Program-made: the position numbers and the translations under genes
Part shown: in pieces, positions 1 through 7,966 of the stretch
How the letters are laid out: each line of letters begins with the position of its first letter
Numbering within the stretch: position 1 is the first letter of the stretch
Notes under the pieces: model-generated
The model's input: only the letters and a program-made list of their open reading frames with translations
What the model was told of the DNA's origin: nothing
Databases searched by the model: none
Assembly: GCA_041581055.1 (NCBI GenBank)
Contig: JBFGCT010000052.1
Coordinates: forward strand, 1 to 22,571
From: JBFGCT01 sp041581055
Lineage (GTDB): Bacteria > Actinomycetota > Acidimicrobiia > Acidimicrobiales > Ilumatobacteraceae
Direction of reading: 5' to 3'
DNA: 22,571 bases

Positions 1-191
1 ACGCTCACCGGTCGGCGTCCCCGGTCATCGGGCGGGCGACCGAGGTGGCGGCATCGCGTTCGACGAGCACGCTCACCGGTCGGCGTCCCCGGTCATCGGG
101 CGGGCGACCGAGGTGGCGGCATCGCGTTCGACGAGCACGCTCACCGGTCGGCGTCCCCGGTCATCGGGCGGGCGACCGAGGTGGCGGCATC
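1..191. repeat. 68-bp direct tandem repeat, about 2.8 copies, cut by the window edge
   Basis: Copies begin at 1, 69 and 137 with the same opening (ACGCTCACCGGTCGGCGTCC). Copies 1 and 2 are identical over 68 bp. Copy 3 is identical for 55 bases and stops at 191, where unique DNA begins just upstream of the next gene's -10-like hexamer. The unit is not a multiple of three, so it cannot encode an in-frame protein repeat. On the minus strand each unit carries a TGA. There are no spacers between copies. The array may extend left of the window, so the true copy number is unknown. Confidence 0.95.
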
Positions 192-197
192 CGCTCG

Positions 198-210
198 TAC
201 CATGAGAGGA
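198..210 (+). promoter_or_regulatory. -10-like hexamer and Shine-Dalgarno sequence of the small membrane protein gene
   Basis: TACCAT at 198-203 fits the actinobacterial -10 form TAnnnT. GAGAGGA at 204-210 lies 4 bases before the ATG at 215 and decides that start. The two nearly abut, so if TACCAT is really used the leader would begin inside the ribosome-binding site. I could not find a convincing -35. The ribosome-binding site is the safer half of this call. Confidence 0.4.
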
Positions 211-214
211 CTGT

Positions 215-517
215 ATGCCGACCACCCCGCCCGATCCCCATGCCCGGCCGAATGCCCGGCCGACCGCCGACGACCCGGTCAGGGTGCGGCGCGCCCAGGT
301 GGCGAAGTGGACGCTCCTCGCCAATCGGGTCGGCTACCTGTTCGTCGCGCTGGCGATGGCGCTGTTCTTCATCGCCTTCGCCCTCGGGTTCTCGTCGGCG
401 ATGGCGAGCCTGATCATCATCAGCCTGGTCGTCGGCTGCGCGCTGCTCGCGCCGTCGATCGTGCTCGGCTACGCGGTCAAGGCCGCCGAGCGCGACGACC
501 GCGAGCGCGGACTCTGA
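215..517 (+). CDS. small two-helix membrane protein, unknown function
   Basis: This 100-residue protein has a Pro/Arg-rich, probably cytoplasmic N-terminus (about 1-36), two hydrophobic helices (about 37-58 and 62-88) and a charged tail ending in ERDDRERGL. The hairpin topology, with both ends carrying Arg/Lys, suggests both termini are in the cytoplasm. No catalytic motif is visible. The start is supported by GAGAGGA four bases upstream. The gene begins 23 bp after a 68-bp tandem repeat. It reads in the same direction as the TetR gene 73 bp downstream, but that gene has its own promoter-like sequence. Small proteins of this shape are common in actinobacteria and usually uncharacterised, so I assign no function. 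A longer overlapping reading frame from 181 lacks any hydrophobic or conserved pattern and is a shadow. Confidence 0.75.
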   Translation: MPTTPPDPHARPNARPTADDPVRVRRAQVAKWTLLANRVGYLFVALAMALFFIAFALGFSSAMASLIIISLVVGCALLAPSIVLGYAVKAAERDDRERGL

Positions 518-572
518 CCGCGGCCTCTGTCGCGCGGCGTCCCGCCGGCGCCGACGTTCGATCGGGCCGCCG

Positions 573-588
573 GTTACCATTGGGTAAC
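573..588 (+). promoter_or_regulatory. 16-bp palindrome over the -10 of the tetR-family gene, likely autoregulatory operator
   Basis: The arms GTTACC (573-578) and GGTAAC (583-588) are perfect inverted repeats separated by ATTG. A -10-like TACCAT lies at 575-580 inside the palindrome, and the ATG is at 591. A transcript starting the usual 6-7 bases after TACCAT would have a leader of only a few bases. No Shine-Dalgarno sequence is visible, so translation is probably leaderless or nearly so. TetR proteins commonly repress their own gene from sites of this size; that this palindrome is such a site is inference. Confidence 0.6.
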
Positions 589-590
589 GT

Positions 591-1178
591 ATGTCACAGC
601 GATTGACCGCTCCGGCCCGGCGAGAGCAGATTCTCGACGTGGCCCTCGAAGTCTTCGCCCGAGCGGGATTCCACGGCGCGTCGATGAACGACGTCGCCGA
701 CGCGGCCGGCGTCACCAAGCCGGTGCTGTACCAACACTTCGACTCCAAGCGCGAGCTGTACCAGGCGCTGCTCGAGGAGGTCGGGACCCGGTTGCTGCGC
801 AACATCGACAAGGCCGCGAGCGAGGCGACCGACGGCAAGAGCCAGACCGAGCTCGGCTTCCGGGCCTACTTCCGCTGGGTCGCCGAGGATCACGACGCGT
901 TCCTGCTGCTGTTCGGATCGGGTTCGCGCCGTGACAACGAGTTCGCCGCGGCGGTCCGGCGGATCACCGCCGAGTCGGCCAACGCGATCGCCCCGCTGAT
1001 CGCCGTCGACATCGACGAGGACCATCGCACGACGATCGCCCACGCGCTCGTCGGCCTGGCCGAGGGCGCGAGCCGCCGGCTCGTCGATCGGGGCGACGCG
1101 TTCGACCCCGACGAGATCGCCGCCCAGGTCTCGGCGCTGGCGTGGGCCGGGCTGCGCGCGGTGCAACGCGTCGACTGA
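591..1178 (+). CDS. TetR/AcrR-family transcriptional regulator
   Basis: The 195-residue length is typical of the family. The N-terminal helix-turn-helix is clear: REQILDVALEVFARAGF (11-27), recognition segment SMNDVADAAGVTKPVLYQHF (31-50), then DSKRELYQAL (51-60). The rest (about 65-195) is the variable, all-helical ligand-binding and dimerisation domain, so the inducer cannot be read from sequence. The ATG at 591 lies two bases after a palindrome that overlaps the -10, which suggests autorepression. The downstream neighbour, 132 bp away, is a carotenoid oxygenase preceded by a second, longer palindrome. That gene is the most likely target and may point to an apocarotenoid, stilbene or other aromatic effector (inference). 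It is not divergently arranged, so the link rests on proximity and the palindromes. Confidence 0.93.
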   Translation: MSQRLTAPARREQILDVALEVFARAGFHGASMNDVADAAGVTKPVLYQHFDSKRELYQALLEEVGTRLLRNIDKAASEATDGKSQTELGFRAYFRWVAEDHDAFLLLFGSGSRRDNEFAAAVRRITAESANAIAPLIAVDIDEDHRTTIAHALVGLAEGASRRLVDRGDAFDPDEIAAQVSALAWAGLRAVQRVD

Positions 1179-1215
1179 CCGCCGGGCGCCGGCGCGGCGC
1201 GCCGGAGAACAAGGG

Positions 1216-1244
1216 TTGACAGCTGTACACCGCTTGTGTTGACT
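1216..1244 (+). promoter_or_regulatory. candidate promoter of the carotenoid oxygenase gene
   Basis: A perfect -35 hexamer TTGACA lies at 1216-1221. Seventeen bases later is TTGACT (1239-1244), a poor -10 matching only three consensus positions. This hexamer could instead be a second -35 acting with a -10 inside the palindrome at 1255-1282. Either reading puts the palindrome where a bound repressor would block initiation or early elongation. Confidence 0.4.
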
Positions 1245-1254
1245 GGACTGCACC

Positions 1255-1282
1255 GCCAAGGTGAACATCTGTTCACCTTGGC
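1255..1282 (+). promoter_or_regulatory. perfect 28-bp palindromic operator upstream of the carotenoid oxygenase gene
   Basis: The left arm GCCAAGGTGAACA (1255-1267) and right arm TGTTCACCTTGGC (1270-1282) are exact reverse complements, separated only by TC. The core GTGAACA..TGTTCAC has the look of a TetR-family operator. The two-base centre and the absence of a following T-run argue against a terminator. It lies 28 bp before the ATG at 1311. The tetR-family gene ending at 1178 is the obvious candidate for the binding protein. Confidence 0.75.
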
Positions 1283-1310
1283 TCGTCCGCCCGCGCCACA
1301 GGAGCACCCG

Positions 1311-2645
1311 ATGACCGACACCGCCGCCCGCGCCAACGTCAACCCCTATCTCGCCGGCAACCTGGCCCCGGTCGAGCAGGAGATCACCGCCCACGACCTC
1401 CCCGTCACCGGCGAGCTTCCCGCCGAGCTCGAGGGCCGGTGGCTGCGCAACGGCCCGAACCCGATCGGCGACATCGACGCCTCCAAGCACCACTGGTTCA
1501 TCGGCGCCGGCATGGTGCACGGCGTGCGGCTGCGCGGCGGGAAGGCGGAGTGGTACCGCAACCGCTACGTCGTGCCCGGCGAGGTCGGCGGCCCGAACAC
1601 CAATGTCGGGGGATTCGCCGGGACGACGTGGGCGATGGTCGAGGCCGGGACGCAGCCGGTCGAACTCGACTACGAGCTCAACTCGCTCGGGACCAACGCG
1701 TTCAACGGCACGCTGCCCGGGCCGTTCAGCGCCCACCCGAAGTACGACCCGGCGACCGGCGAGCTGCACGCGATGACCTACCACTGGCCCGACCTGATCG
1801 ACCACGTGCAGTACGTCGTCGTCGGCGGCGACGGACGGGTGACCCGCACCGTCGACATCCCGGTCGCCGACATGCCGATGATCCACGACATGTCGCTCAC
1901 CGACCGATACGCGGTCGTCTACGACCTCCCGGTCACGGTCAGCTTCGACCTGATCACCAAGGGATACCAGTTCCCGTTCGCCTGGAACCCCGACCGGGCG
2001 GCGCGCGTCGGCCTCCTGCCCCGCGACGGCGGCGCCGACGACATCATCTGGTGCGACGTCGACCCGTGCTTCGTGTTCCACCCGCTCAACGCCTACGACG
2101 CGCCCGACGGCACGGTCGTGGTCGACCTCTGCCGCTACGAGAGGATGTTCGCCACCGACGTCCTCGGGCCGTTCGGCGACTCGCTCGCCACGTTCGACCG
2201 CTGGGTCATCGACCCGGTGGCGAAGCGAGTGCGCGAGACGCGCCTCGACGACCGCCCGCAGGAGTTCCCGCGGCACAACCCGCGGGTCGGCCTGCGCCGG
2301 CACCGGTACGGGTACACCTCCGAAGTGGCCCCGAGCACGACGAACCTCCACGGCGCGACGATCAAGATCGACGTCGAGACCGGCGCCACCGAGACCCACG
2401 ACTACGGCCCCGGCCGCGGCGGGGCCGAGCCGGTGTTCGTCCCGAAGGCCGACGGCACCGCCGAGGACGCCGGATGGATCCTGTCGGTCGTCTACGACCC
2501 GGCGGAGGATTCCAGCGAGCTGTGCGTGCTCGACGCCGAGGACATCTCCGGCCCCGAGGTCGCCCGCATCCACCTTCCCCAGCGGGTGCCGTTCGGCTTC
2601 CACGGGAACTGGGTGCCCGACAGCTCGGTGCCGCCGCCGGCCTGA
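1311..2645 (+). CDS. carotenoid oxygenase family protein (non-haem iron dioxygenase)
   Basis: This 444-residue protein belongs to the carotenoid/lignostilbene cleavage dioxygenase family, seven-bladed propeller enzymes that use O2 to split a conjugated double bond. The family hallmarks are present: LEGRWLRNGPNP (40-51), FIGAGMVHGVRL (63-74), and four histidines in the expected contexts to hold Fe(II): SAHPKYD (H142), MIHDMSL (H192), VFHPLNAYD (H257) and GFHGNW (H431). Acidic second-shell residues are also likely present. There is no signal peptide, so it is probably cytoplasmic. The substrate could be a carotenoid, apocarotenoid or stilbene; sequence alone does not say. I chose the ATG at 1311, with AGGAG six bases upstream, over an upstream TTG frame because that frame would translate the palindrome. 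The stop codon lies within a 12-bp tandem duplication. Confidence 0.92.
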   Translation: MTDTAARANVNPYLAGNLAPVEQEITAHDLPVTGELPAELEGRWLRNGPNPIGDIDASKHHWFIGAGMVHGVRLRGGKAEWYRNRYVVPGEVGGPNTNVGGFAGTTWAMVEAGTQPVELDYELNSLGTNAFNGTLPGPFSAHPKYDPATGELHAMTYHWPDLIDHVQYVVVGGDGRVTRTVDIPVADMPMIHDMSLTDRYAVVYDLPVTVSFDLITKGYQFPFAWNPDRAARVGLLPRDGGADDIIWCDVDPCFVFHPLNAYDAPDGTVVVDLCRYERMFATDVLGPFGDSLATFDRWVIDPVAKRVRETRLDDRPQEFPRHNPRVGLRRHRYGYTSEVAPSTTNLHGATIKIDVETGATETHDYGPGRGGAEPVFVPKADGTAEDAGWILSVVYDPAEDSSELCVLDAEDISGPEVARIHLPQRVPFGFHGNWVPDSSVPPPA

Positions 2646-2664
2646 ACCATCCCCTGAACCATCC
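2641..2664. repeat. 12-bp tandem duplication at the stop codon of the carotenoid oxygenase gene
   Basis: CCTGAACCATCC occurs at 2641-2652 and again at 2653-2664. The first copy contains the TGA stop. The second lies just outside the gene and carries a second in-frame TGA. This resembles a recent slippage duplication with no coding consequence. Confidence 0.85.
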
Positions 2665-2751
2665 CGGCGCGTTTCCGGACGACGACGTCGGCGTCCTCCG
2701 GTCCGACTGACCGCCGCTCAAGTGCGGGGCGGGCGGGCCGATGACATCCTG

Positions 2752-3306
2752 ATGACCGACTATGCGGCGATCACCATCGGCCTGCTCGGCGCGGGCGTCT
2801 GCCTGCTCGTGCTGTGGCGCGGCCAGACCGCAAGCCGGCGGGCCGCCGACGAGGCGACCGACGACTCGACCGGCCTGCCGAACCGCCGCCGGTTCGACCT
2901 CGACGTCGAGGCCCACGCCCGCCGAGGCGGGGAGCCGACGGCGATCCTGCGGATCGACGTCGACCCGCTCGGCGCGCGCAACCGGACCCGCGAGCACGAC
3001 GACGTGCTGCGCACGGTCGGCGCGGTCCTGGCGATGATGATCCGCACCGGCGACGTCGCTTACCGCTACAGCGGCAGAGGATTCTCCGTGCTGCTCCCGG
3101 CGACGGACTCGGCGGCGGCGTGGCGCGTCGCCGAACGGATTCGAAGCTCGATCGAGTCGGCTGCGTTGCAGGCCGACGGACGGGTCACGATCTCAGCCGG
3201 CGTGGCGGCGGGCCCGGCGGAGGACGCCGCCTCGCTCGTCGGCCGGGCCGGCGACGCGCTCCGCGCGTCGCGCGTCGAGGGCCCGAACCGCGTCGCGGTC
3301 GCCTGA
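2752..3306 (+). CDS. membrane-anchored degenerate GGDEF-domain protein
   Basis: A single helix (about 4-22) is followed by a GGDEF-type fold (about 35-184). The domain entry DDSTGLPNRRRF (37-48) is typical. The active-site loop reads SGRGF (107-111) instead of GG[D/E]EF, and the usual FKxxND region is replaced by PLGARNRT (72-79). Diguanylate cyclase activity is therefore unlikely. The inhibitory-site motif RxxD is kept as RTGD (98-101), exactly five residues before SGRGF, so it could be a c-di-GMP receptor (inference). The start is uncertain: no good Shine-Dalgarno sequence precedes the ATG at 2752, and an in-frame GTG lies at 2722. I prefer the ATG because it opens directly into the helix. 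The gene ends 10 bp from the end of the opposing lhr gene. Confidence 0.8.
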   Translation: MTDYAAITIGLLGAGVCLLVLWRGQTASRRAADEATDDSTGLPNRRRFDLDVEAHARRGGEPTAILRIDVDPLGARNRTREHDDVLRTVGAVLAMMIRTGDVAYRYSGRGFSVLLPATDSAAAWRVAERIRSSIESAALQADGRVTISAGVAAGPAEDAASLVGRAGDALRASRVEGPNRVAVA

Positions 3307-3316
3307 CCGACGCGCG

Positions 3317-6300
3317 TCACGCCCGGTAGGTCATCCCCCGGTAGCCGTCGGCGAACCCCGCGGCGCGCAGCAGCTCGATGAGCCCGTCCGGCGCGGCGCC
3401 AGGGTTGGCCGGCTGCCCGTCGACCTTGCGGACCTCGACCGACGTCGCCCGGCCGTTCTTGACGAGCTCGATCAGCGCGTCGGCCCACGACGGATCGGCC
3501 ATCGCCCCGGGGAAGGTGACGAGATGGTGGCCGCGGCGGTCGAACCAGACGAGCGGTTGGCCGGCCCGCAGGACGACCAGCGACGACGCGTTGCGCGCCG
3601 GGCGCCCGGCGGTCTCGGGCCACGGCAACGTCGCTCCGTAGGGCTGGGCCGGATCGGTCGACGCCAGGGCGATCGGCGCCGGCACGTCGGCGGGATGGAG
3701 CAGCGGGTCGGGCGTCTCCCGCGCCGACCGTAAGCGGTCGACCGCGCCGGGGATCGCGAACTGCGCCGCGCCGAGCCCGTCGACGAAGTAGCCACGGCGC
3801 ACCTGGCCGCGCTCTTCGAGCACCTTGAGCACGCTGTAGACGTCGGCGAACCCGCCGGTGACCCCCTCGGCGAGCACCGCCTCGCGGGTGACGACGCCGT
3901 ACCGCTCGACGAGCTGCAACGCCTGGGCGTGGGCGGCCTCGGTCGGCGACGGCGCCGGCAGCAGCAACGGCGCGACCAGGCTCCAGCGGCCCTGACCGGC
4001 CGGTGGGCCGATCCGGTTCAGGCGGCCCGGGCGGGGTCGGCCCCGGGAGCGGGCCGAGCGGGAGGCGCCCGCCTTGACCTTGGCGCCGGCGACGACGGCC
4101 CGCAACGGAGCGAGCGAGTCGTTGGTCACCTCCCCCGCCCAGACGAGATCCCACAGCGCGGCGAGCAGTTCCTCGTCACGCGCGCCGGGGCCGGCGGCGC
4201 GGAGCTGACCCCAGAAGCTCGCGCCCCGCTCGGCGAGCAGCGTGCGGATCGCCTCGTGCACGGGTTCGTCGGGCGCTGGCCGCTGCTCCCAGCCCGGCGC
4301 GAGCAGCCGGAGTTGGTCGGCGAAGCACAGCCGGACGCGGCCGTCGCGCGCGCCGACCGCGCCGGCGCCGACCCACACGACCTCGCCGGCGGTGCACAGC
4401 TCGTCGAGCATCGACGGGCGATAGCCGAGCACCCGGGCGGGCAGGACGTCGGCCTCGACCGTCGACGCGACGAGCGCCGACCCCGACAGCACGCCGAGCG
4501 ACTCGACCAGCGCCTCGACCCCCCGCCGCTCGGCGGGGATGTTGTGCCAGGCCGGCAGGAAGCGGGCGAGCGCCCGCTGCTCGACCGGCTCGACCTCGCG
4601 CCGCAGCGCGGCGAGCGAGCGCCGCCGGAGCTGGCGCAACACGTCGACGTCGCAGAACTCGCGCGACACGCCCTCGGGGCGGAACTCGCCCACGACGAGC
4701 CGCTCCTCGCCCTCCAGCGCGGCGAGCGCGCCGACGACCCGCTCGACCGGGGCCCCGAGGCGGCGGGCGACGTCGGTGGCGACGAACGGGCCGTGCGTGC
4801 GGGCGTAGCGCCCGACCAGCTCCTCGAGCGGGCGGGCGACCGGGTCGGTGAACGCCATCGGCAGGCCGAGCGGCAGCGCACAGCCGAGCGCGTCGCGATA
4901 GCGGGCCGCGTCGTCCGCGGCCGCGTACCGCGTCTCGCCGCCGACGGAGATCTCGATCGCCCGCTTCTCGTCGAGCAGTCGGGCGATCGCGGACGCTCCC
5001 GACAGGTCGTCGACGCACCGCAGGTCGACCTCCCCGGCGCTCAAATCGCCGACCTTGCGCAGCACGTCGTGCAACTCGTCGACCGATCGGGCGCGGCGCC
5101 CGTCGGCGAGGCACTGCAGTTCGAGCTCGACGTCGGCGAGCACGTCGGGGTCGAGCAGGTCGCGCAGCTCCTCGGCGCCGAGCAGGTCGCGCAACAGGTC
5201 GCGGTCGAGAGCGAGGGCGGCCGCCCGCCGCTCGGCCAGCGGGGCGTCGCCCTCGTACATGTAGGCGGCGATCCAGTTGAACAGCAGGCTCGACGCCATC
5301 GGGCTGGCCTTGCCGGTGTCGACGTTGACCACCCGGATCGCCCGCGACCGCAACAGGCCGAGCACCTCGCGCAGCGCCGGGACGTCGAACACGTCCTGCA
5401 GGCACTCGCGGGACGCTTCGAGCAGGATCGGGAACGTCGGATACTTCGAGGCGACGGCGAGCAGGTCGGCCGCCCGCTGGCGCTGCTGCCACAGCGGGGT
5501 GCGCCGGTCGGGGCGGCGGCGGGGCAGGAGCAGGGCGCGGCCGGCGCACTCGCGGAAGCGGGCCGAGAACAGCGCGGTCTGCGGGAGCGTGGCGACGACC
5601 AGCTCGTCGATGTCCTCCGGATCGATCAGCAGCGCGTCGACCGGCAGCTCGTCGGCCGACTCGGGAAGCCGGATCACGATGCCGTCGTCGCCCCACATCG
5701 TCTCGACCGGGATGTCGTACCGGTCGATCAGCTGCCGCTCGATCGCCATCGCCCACGGCGCGTGGACCGGCGTGCCGAACGGGCTGAGCAGGCAGATCCG
5801 CCAGTCGCCGATCTCGTCGCGGAAGCGCTCGACCACCACGGTCCGGTCGTCGGGGACGGCGCCGGTCGCCTCGGCCTGCTCGTCGAGGTACTGCAGGAGG
5901 TTCGACGCGGCGAGCTCGTCGAGCGAGTAGTGCTCGCGCAATCGCGTCGCGCCGGCTGCCGCGTCCAAGCCCCGGATCTCGCGCACGAAGCCGCCGAGCG
6001 CCCGGCCGAGCTCCAACGGGCGGCCTGGGCGGTCGCCGTGCCAGAACGGCATCTTTCCGGGCTGGCCCGGCGCCGGCGACACGGTCACCCGTTCGAACGT
6101 GATGTCCTCGATCCGCCACGTCGACGCGCCGAGCACGAAGGTCTCCCCGGGCCGGCTCTCGTAGACCATCTCCTCGTCGAGCTCGCCGACCCGCGTGCCG
6201 TCGGGCAGGAACACACCGAACAGGCCCCGGTCGGGGATCGTGCCGCCCGACGTGACGGCGAGCCGCTTGGACCCGTCGCGGGCGCGGACGCGGTCGTTGA

Positions 6301-7966
6301 CCCGGTCCCACACGAGCCGCGGCCGCAGCTCGGAGAACTCCTCGCTCGGGTACCGGCCCGACAACAGGTCGAGGACGTTGTGCAGCAGCTCGTCGGAGAG
6401 CTCGGCGAAGTTGGCGCAGCGCCGCACGAGCGCGGCGACCTCGCCCACCGCGCACTCCTCGACCGACGCGACGTGCGCCACGATCTGCTGGGCGAGCACG
6501 TCGAGCGGGTTGCGCAGGTAGCGGCTCGTCTCGATCTCGCCGTCGACCATCCGGCGGGTGACGATCGCCGCTTCGAGCAGGTCGCCCCGGTGCTTGGGGA
6601 AGATCGAGCCGCGGGAGGGCTCGCCGACGCTGTGACCGGCGCGCCCGATCCGCTGCAGCCCCCGGCTGACCGCGCCCGGCGACTCGACCTGCACGACGAG
6701 GTCGACGGCGCCCATGTCGATGCCGAGCTCGAGCGACGACGTGGCGACGATGCCGCGCAGCTCGCCGCGCTTGAGCCGATCCTCGATGACCACCCGCTGC
6801 TCGCGGGCCAGCGACCCGTGGTGCGCCATCACGAGGGGCTCGTCGGCGGCGCCCCCCTCGGGGCCGGGGGCGGCCTCGTCGCCGGCGCCCTCGGCGGCCA
6901 GCGCGCGGCGCTCGTCGTACAGCTCGTTGAGCTTGGCGGCGAGGCGCTCGGCGGCGCGGCGGGCGTTGCAGAAGATGATCGTCGACCGGTTGGCGAGGAT
7001 GCGGTCGAGGATCTCCGGGTAGATGCTCGGCCAGATCGAGCTGCGCCGCTCGGTCAGCGCCGCCGACGCCGGGCCCGGCTGGAGCTCGACGGTGACCTGG
7101 CCGAGGCTCGACATGTCCTCGACCGGGATGACCACCTCGATCTCGAGCGGCTTGCGGATGCCGGCGTCGACGATCCGCACCGGCCGGCGCACCCCGGGGG
7201 CGGAGAACCCACCGAGGAACTCGGCGATCTCCTCCAGCGGGCGCTGGGTCGCCGACAACCCGATCCGTTGGGGCGGCCGGCCGGTGACCTCCTCGAGCCG
7301 TTCGAGCGTGAGCGCGAGGTGGGCGCCGCGCTTGGTGGTGGCCATCGCGTGGATCTCGTCGACGATCACCGTCTCGACGCCGACGAGCGTCTCGCGCGCG
7401 GACGACGTGAGCATCAGGTACAGCGACTCGGGGGTCGTGATCAGCAGATCGGGCGGACGGCGGATCAGCTTCTGACGCTCGTTCGACGGTGTGTCGCCCG
7501 TGCGCATCCCGACCTCGGGGGCGACGAACGGCCGCCCGAGGCGGTCGGCCGCCAGCTCGATCCCCTTCAACGGCGCCCGCAGGTTCTTCTCGATGTCGAA
7601 CGCGAGGGCCCGCAGCGGTGAGATGTAGAGCACCCGGGTGCGGTGCGACCGCTCGTCGGGGCGCGGGGTGGTGGTCAGCCGGTCGATCGAGGCGAGGAAC
7701 GCGGTGAGCGTCTTGCCCGAACCGGTCGGGGCGCAGATGAGCGTGCTCCGGCCGTCGGCGATGTGCGGCCAACCCTGCACCTGGGCCGGCGTCGGGCACG
7801 GGAACGAGGCCGCGAACCACTCCCGGACAGCCGGCGAGAACGCCCCGAGCACGTCGTGGTCAGCGATGCGATCGAGGTTACCGAGGGGGTGTGACGGCGC
7901 GTTCGGTCGCTGCGGTTCAGTCGGCCGGCTCGCCGCAGGCGCCACCGGTGCGCGCCGCGTCGGCAC
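3317..7966 (-). CDS. lhr: full-length Lhr ATP-dependent DNA helicase
   Basis: At about 1,549 residues this matches full-length Lhr (about 1,500), a superfamily 2 helicase that moves 3' to 5' on single-stranded DNA and is linked to DNA repair. Numbering from a GTG at 7966: the Q-motif-like PTPAQVQGW (58-66), Walker A APTGSGKT (79-86), DEIH box (203-206), LSATQRP, TIIFCNARRAAERL, and motifs V-VI in SSLELGIDMG followed by QRIGRAGHS. The large remainder fits the winged-helix and C-terminal domains of the long Lhr class. The start is uncertain: GTG at 7966 or 7945 overlaps the preceding gene, and GTG at 7852 would begin just before the conserved FSPAVREWF. None has a clear ribosome-binding site. 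It is probably co-transcribed with the two preceding genes. Confidence 0.93.
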   Translation of the reverse strand: MPTRRAPVAPAASRPTEPQRPNAPSHPLGNLDRIADHDVLGAFSPAVREWFAASFPCPTPAQVQGWPHIADGRSTLICAPTGSGKTLTAFLASIDRLTTTPRPDERSHRTRVLYISPLRALAFDIEKNLRAPLKGIELAADRLGRPFVAPEVGMRTGDTPSNERQKLIRRPPDLLITTPESLYLMLTSSARETLVGVETVIVDEIHAMATTKRGAHLALTLERLEEVTGRPPQRIGLSATQRPLEEIAEFLGGFSAPGVRRPVRIVDAGIRKPLEIEVVIPVEDMSSLGQVTVELQPGPASAALTERRSSIWPSIYPEILDRILANRSTIIFCNARRAAERLAAKLNELYDERRALAAEGAGDEAAPGPEGGAADEPLVMAHHGSLAREQRVVIEDRLKRGELRGIVATSSLELGIDMGAVDLVVQVESPGAVSRGLQRIGRAGHSVGEPSRGSIFPKHRGDLLEAAIVTRRMVDGEIETSRYLRNPLDVLAQQIVAHVASVEECAVGEVAALVRRCANFAELSDELLHNVLDLLSGRYPSEEFSELRPRLVWDRVNDRVRARDGSKRLAVTSGGTIPDRGLFGVFLPDGTRVGELDEEMVYESRPGETFVLGASTWRIEDITFERVTVSPAPGQPGKMPFWHGDRPGRPLELGRALGGFVREIRGLDAAAGATRLREHYSLDELAASNLLQYLDEQAEATGAVPDDRTVVVERFRDEIGDWRICLLSPFGTPVHAPWAMAIERQLIDRYDIPVETMWGDDGIVIRLPESADELPVDALLIDPEDIDELVVATLPQTALFSARFRECAGRALLLPRRRPDRRTPLWQQRQRAADLLAVASKYPTFPILLEASRECLQDVFDVPALREVLGLLRSRAIRVVNVDTGKASPMASSLLFNWIAAYMYEGDAPLAERRAAALALDRDLLRDLLGAEELRDLLDPDVLADVELELQCLADGRRARSVDELHDVLRKVGDLSAGEVDLRCVDDLSGASAIARLLDEKRAIEISVGGETRYAAADDAARYRDALGCALPLGLPMAFTDPVARPLEELVGRYARTHGPFVATDVARRLGAPVERVVGALAALEGEERLVVGEFRPEGVSREFCDVDVLRQLRRRSLAALRREVEPVEQRALARFLPAWHNIPAERRGVEALVESLGVLSGSALVASTVEADVLPARVLGYRPSMLDELCTAGEVVWVGAGAVGARDGRVRLCFADQLRLLAPGWEQRPAPDEPVHEAIRTLLAERGASFWGQLRAAGPGARDEELLAALWDLVWAGEVTNDSLAPLRAVVAGAKVKAGASRSARSRGRPRPGRLNRIGPPAGQGRWSLVAPLLLPAPSPTEAAHAQALQLVERYGVVTREAVLAEGVTGGFADVYSVLKVLEERGQVRRGYFVDGLGAAQFAIPGAVDRLRSARETPDPLLHPADVPAPIALASTDPAQPYGATLPWPETAGRPARNASSLVVLRAGQPLVWFDRRGHHLVTFPGAMADPSWADALIELVKNGRATSVEVRKVDGQPANPGAAPDGLIELLRAAGFADGYRGMTYRA

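Noticed and set aside
1..191. CRISPR-like array
   Set aside because: Copies abut directly, with no unique spacers, and no cas gene is present.
1255..1282. Rho-independent terminator for the tetR gene
   Set aside because: Only two bases separate the arms, no T-run follows, and it lies 77 bp beyond the stop and next to a start codon; an operator fits better.
594..2603. Long minus-strand open frame over tetR and the carotenoid oxygenase gene
   Set aside because: It is antisense to two genes with clear family motifs, crosses their intergenic region, and is Arg/Val/Asp-rich without conserved pattern: a product of GC bias.
3929..7621. 1,230-residue plus-strand frame
   Set aside because: It lies wholly opposite lhr, is dominated by Arg, Gly, Asp and Gln, and has no recognisable domain; a shadow of the real gene.
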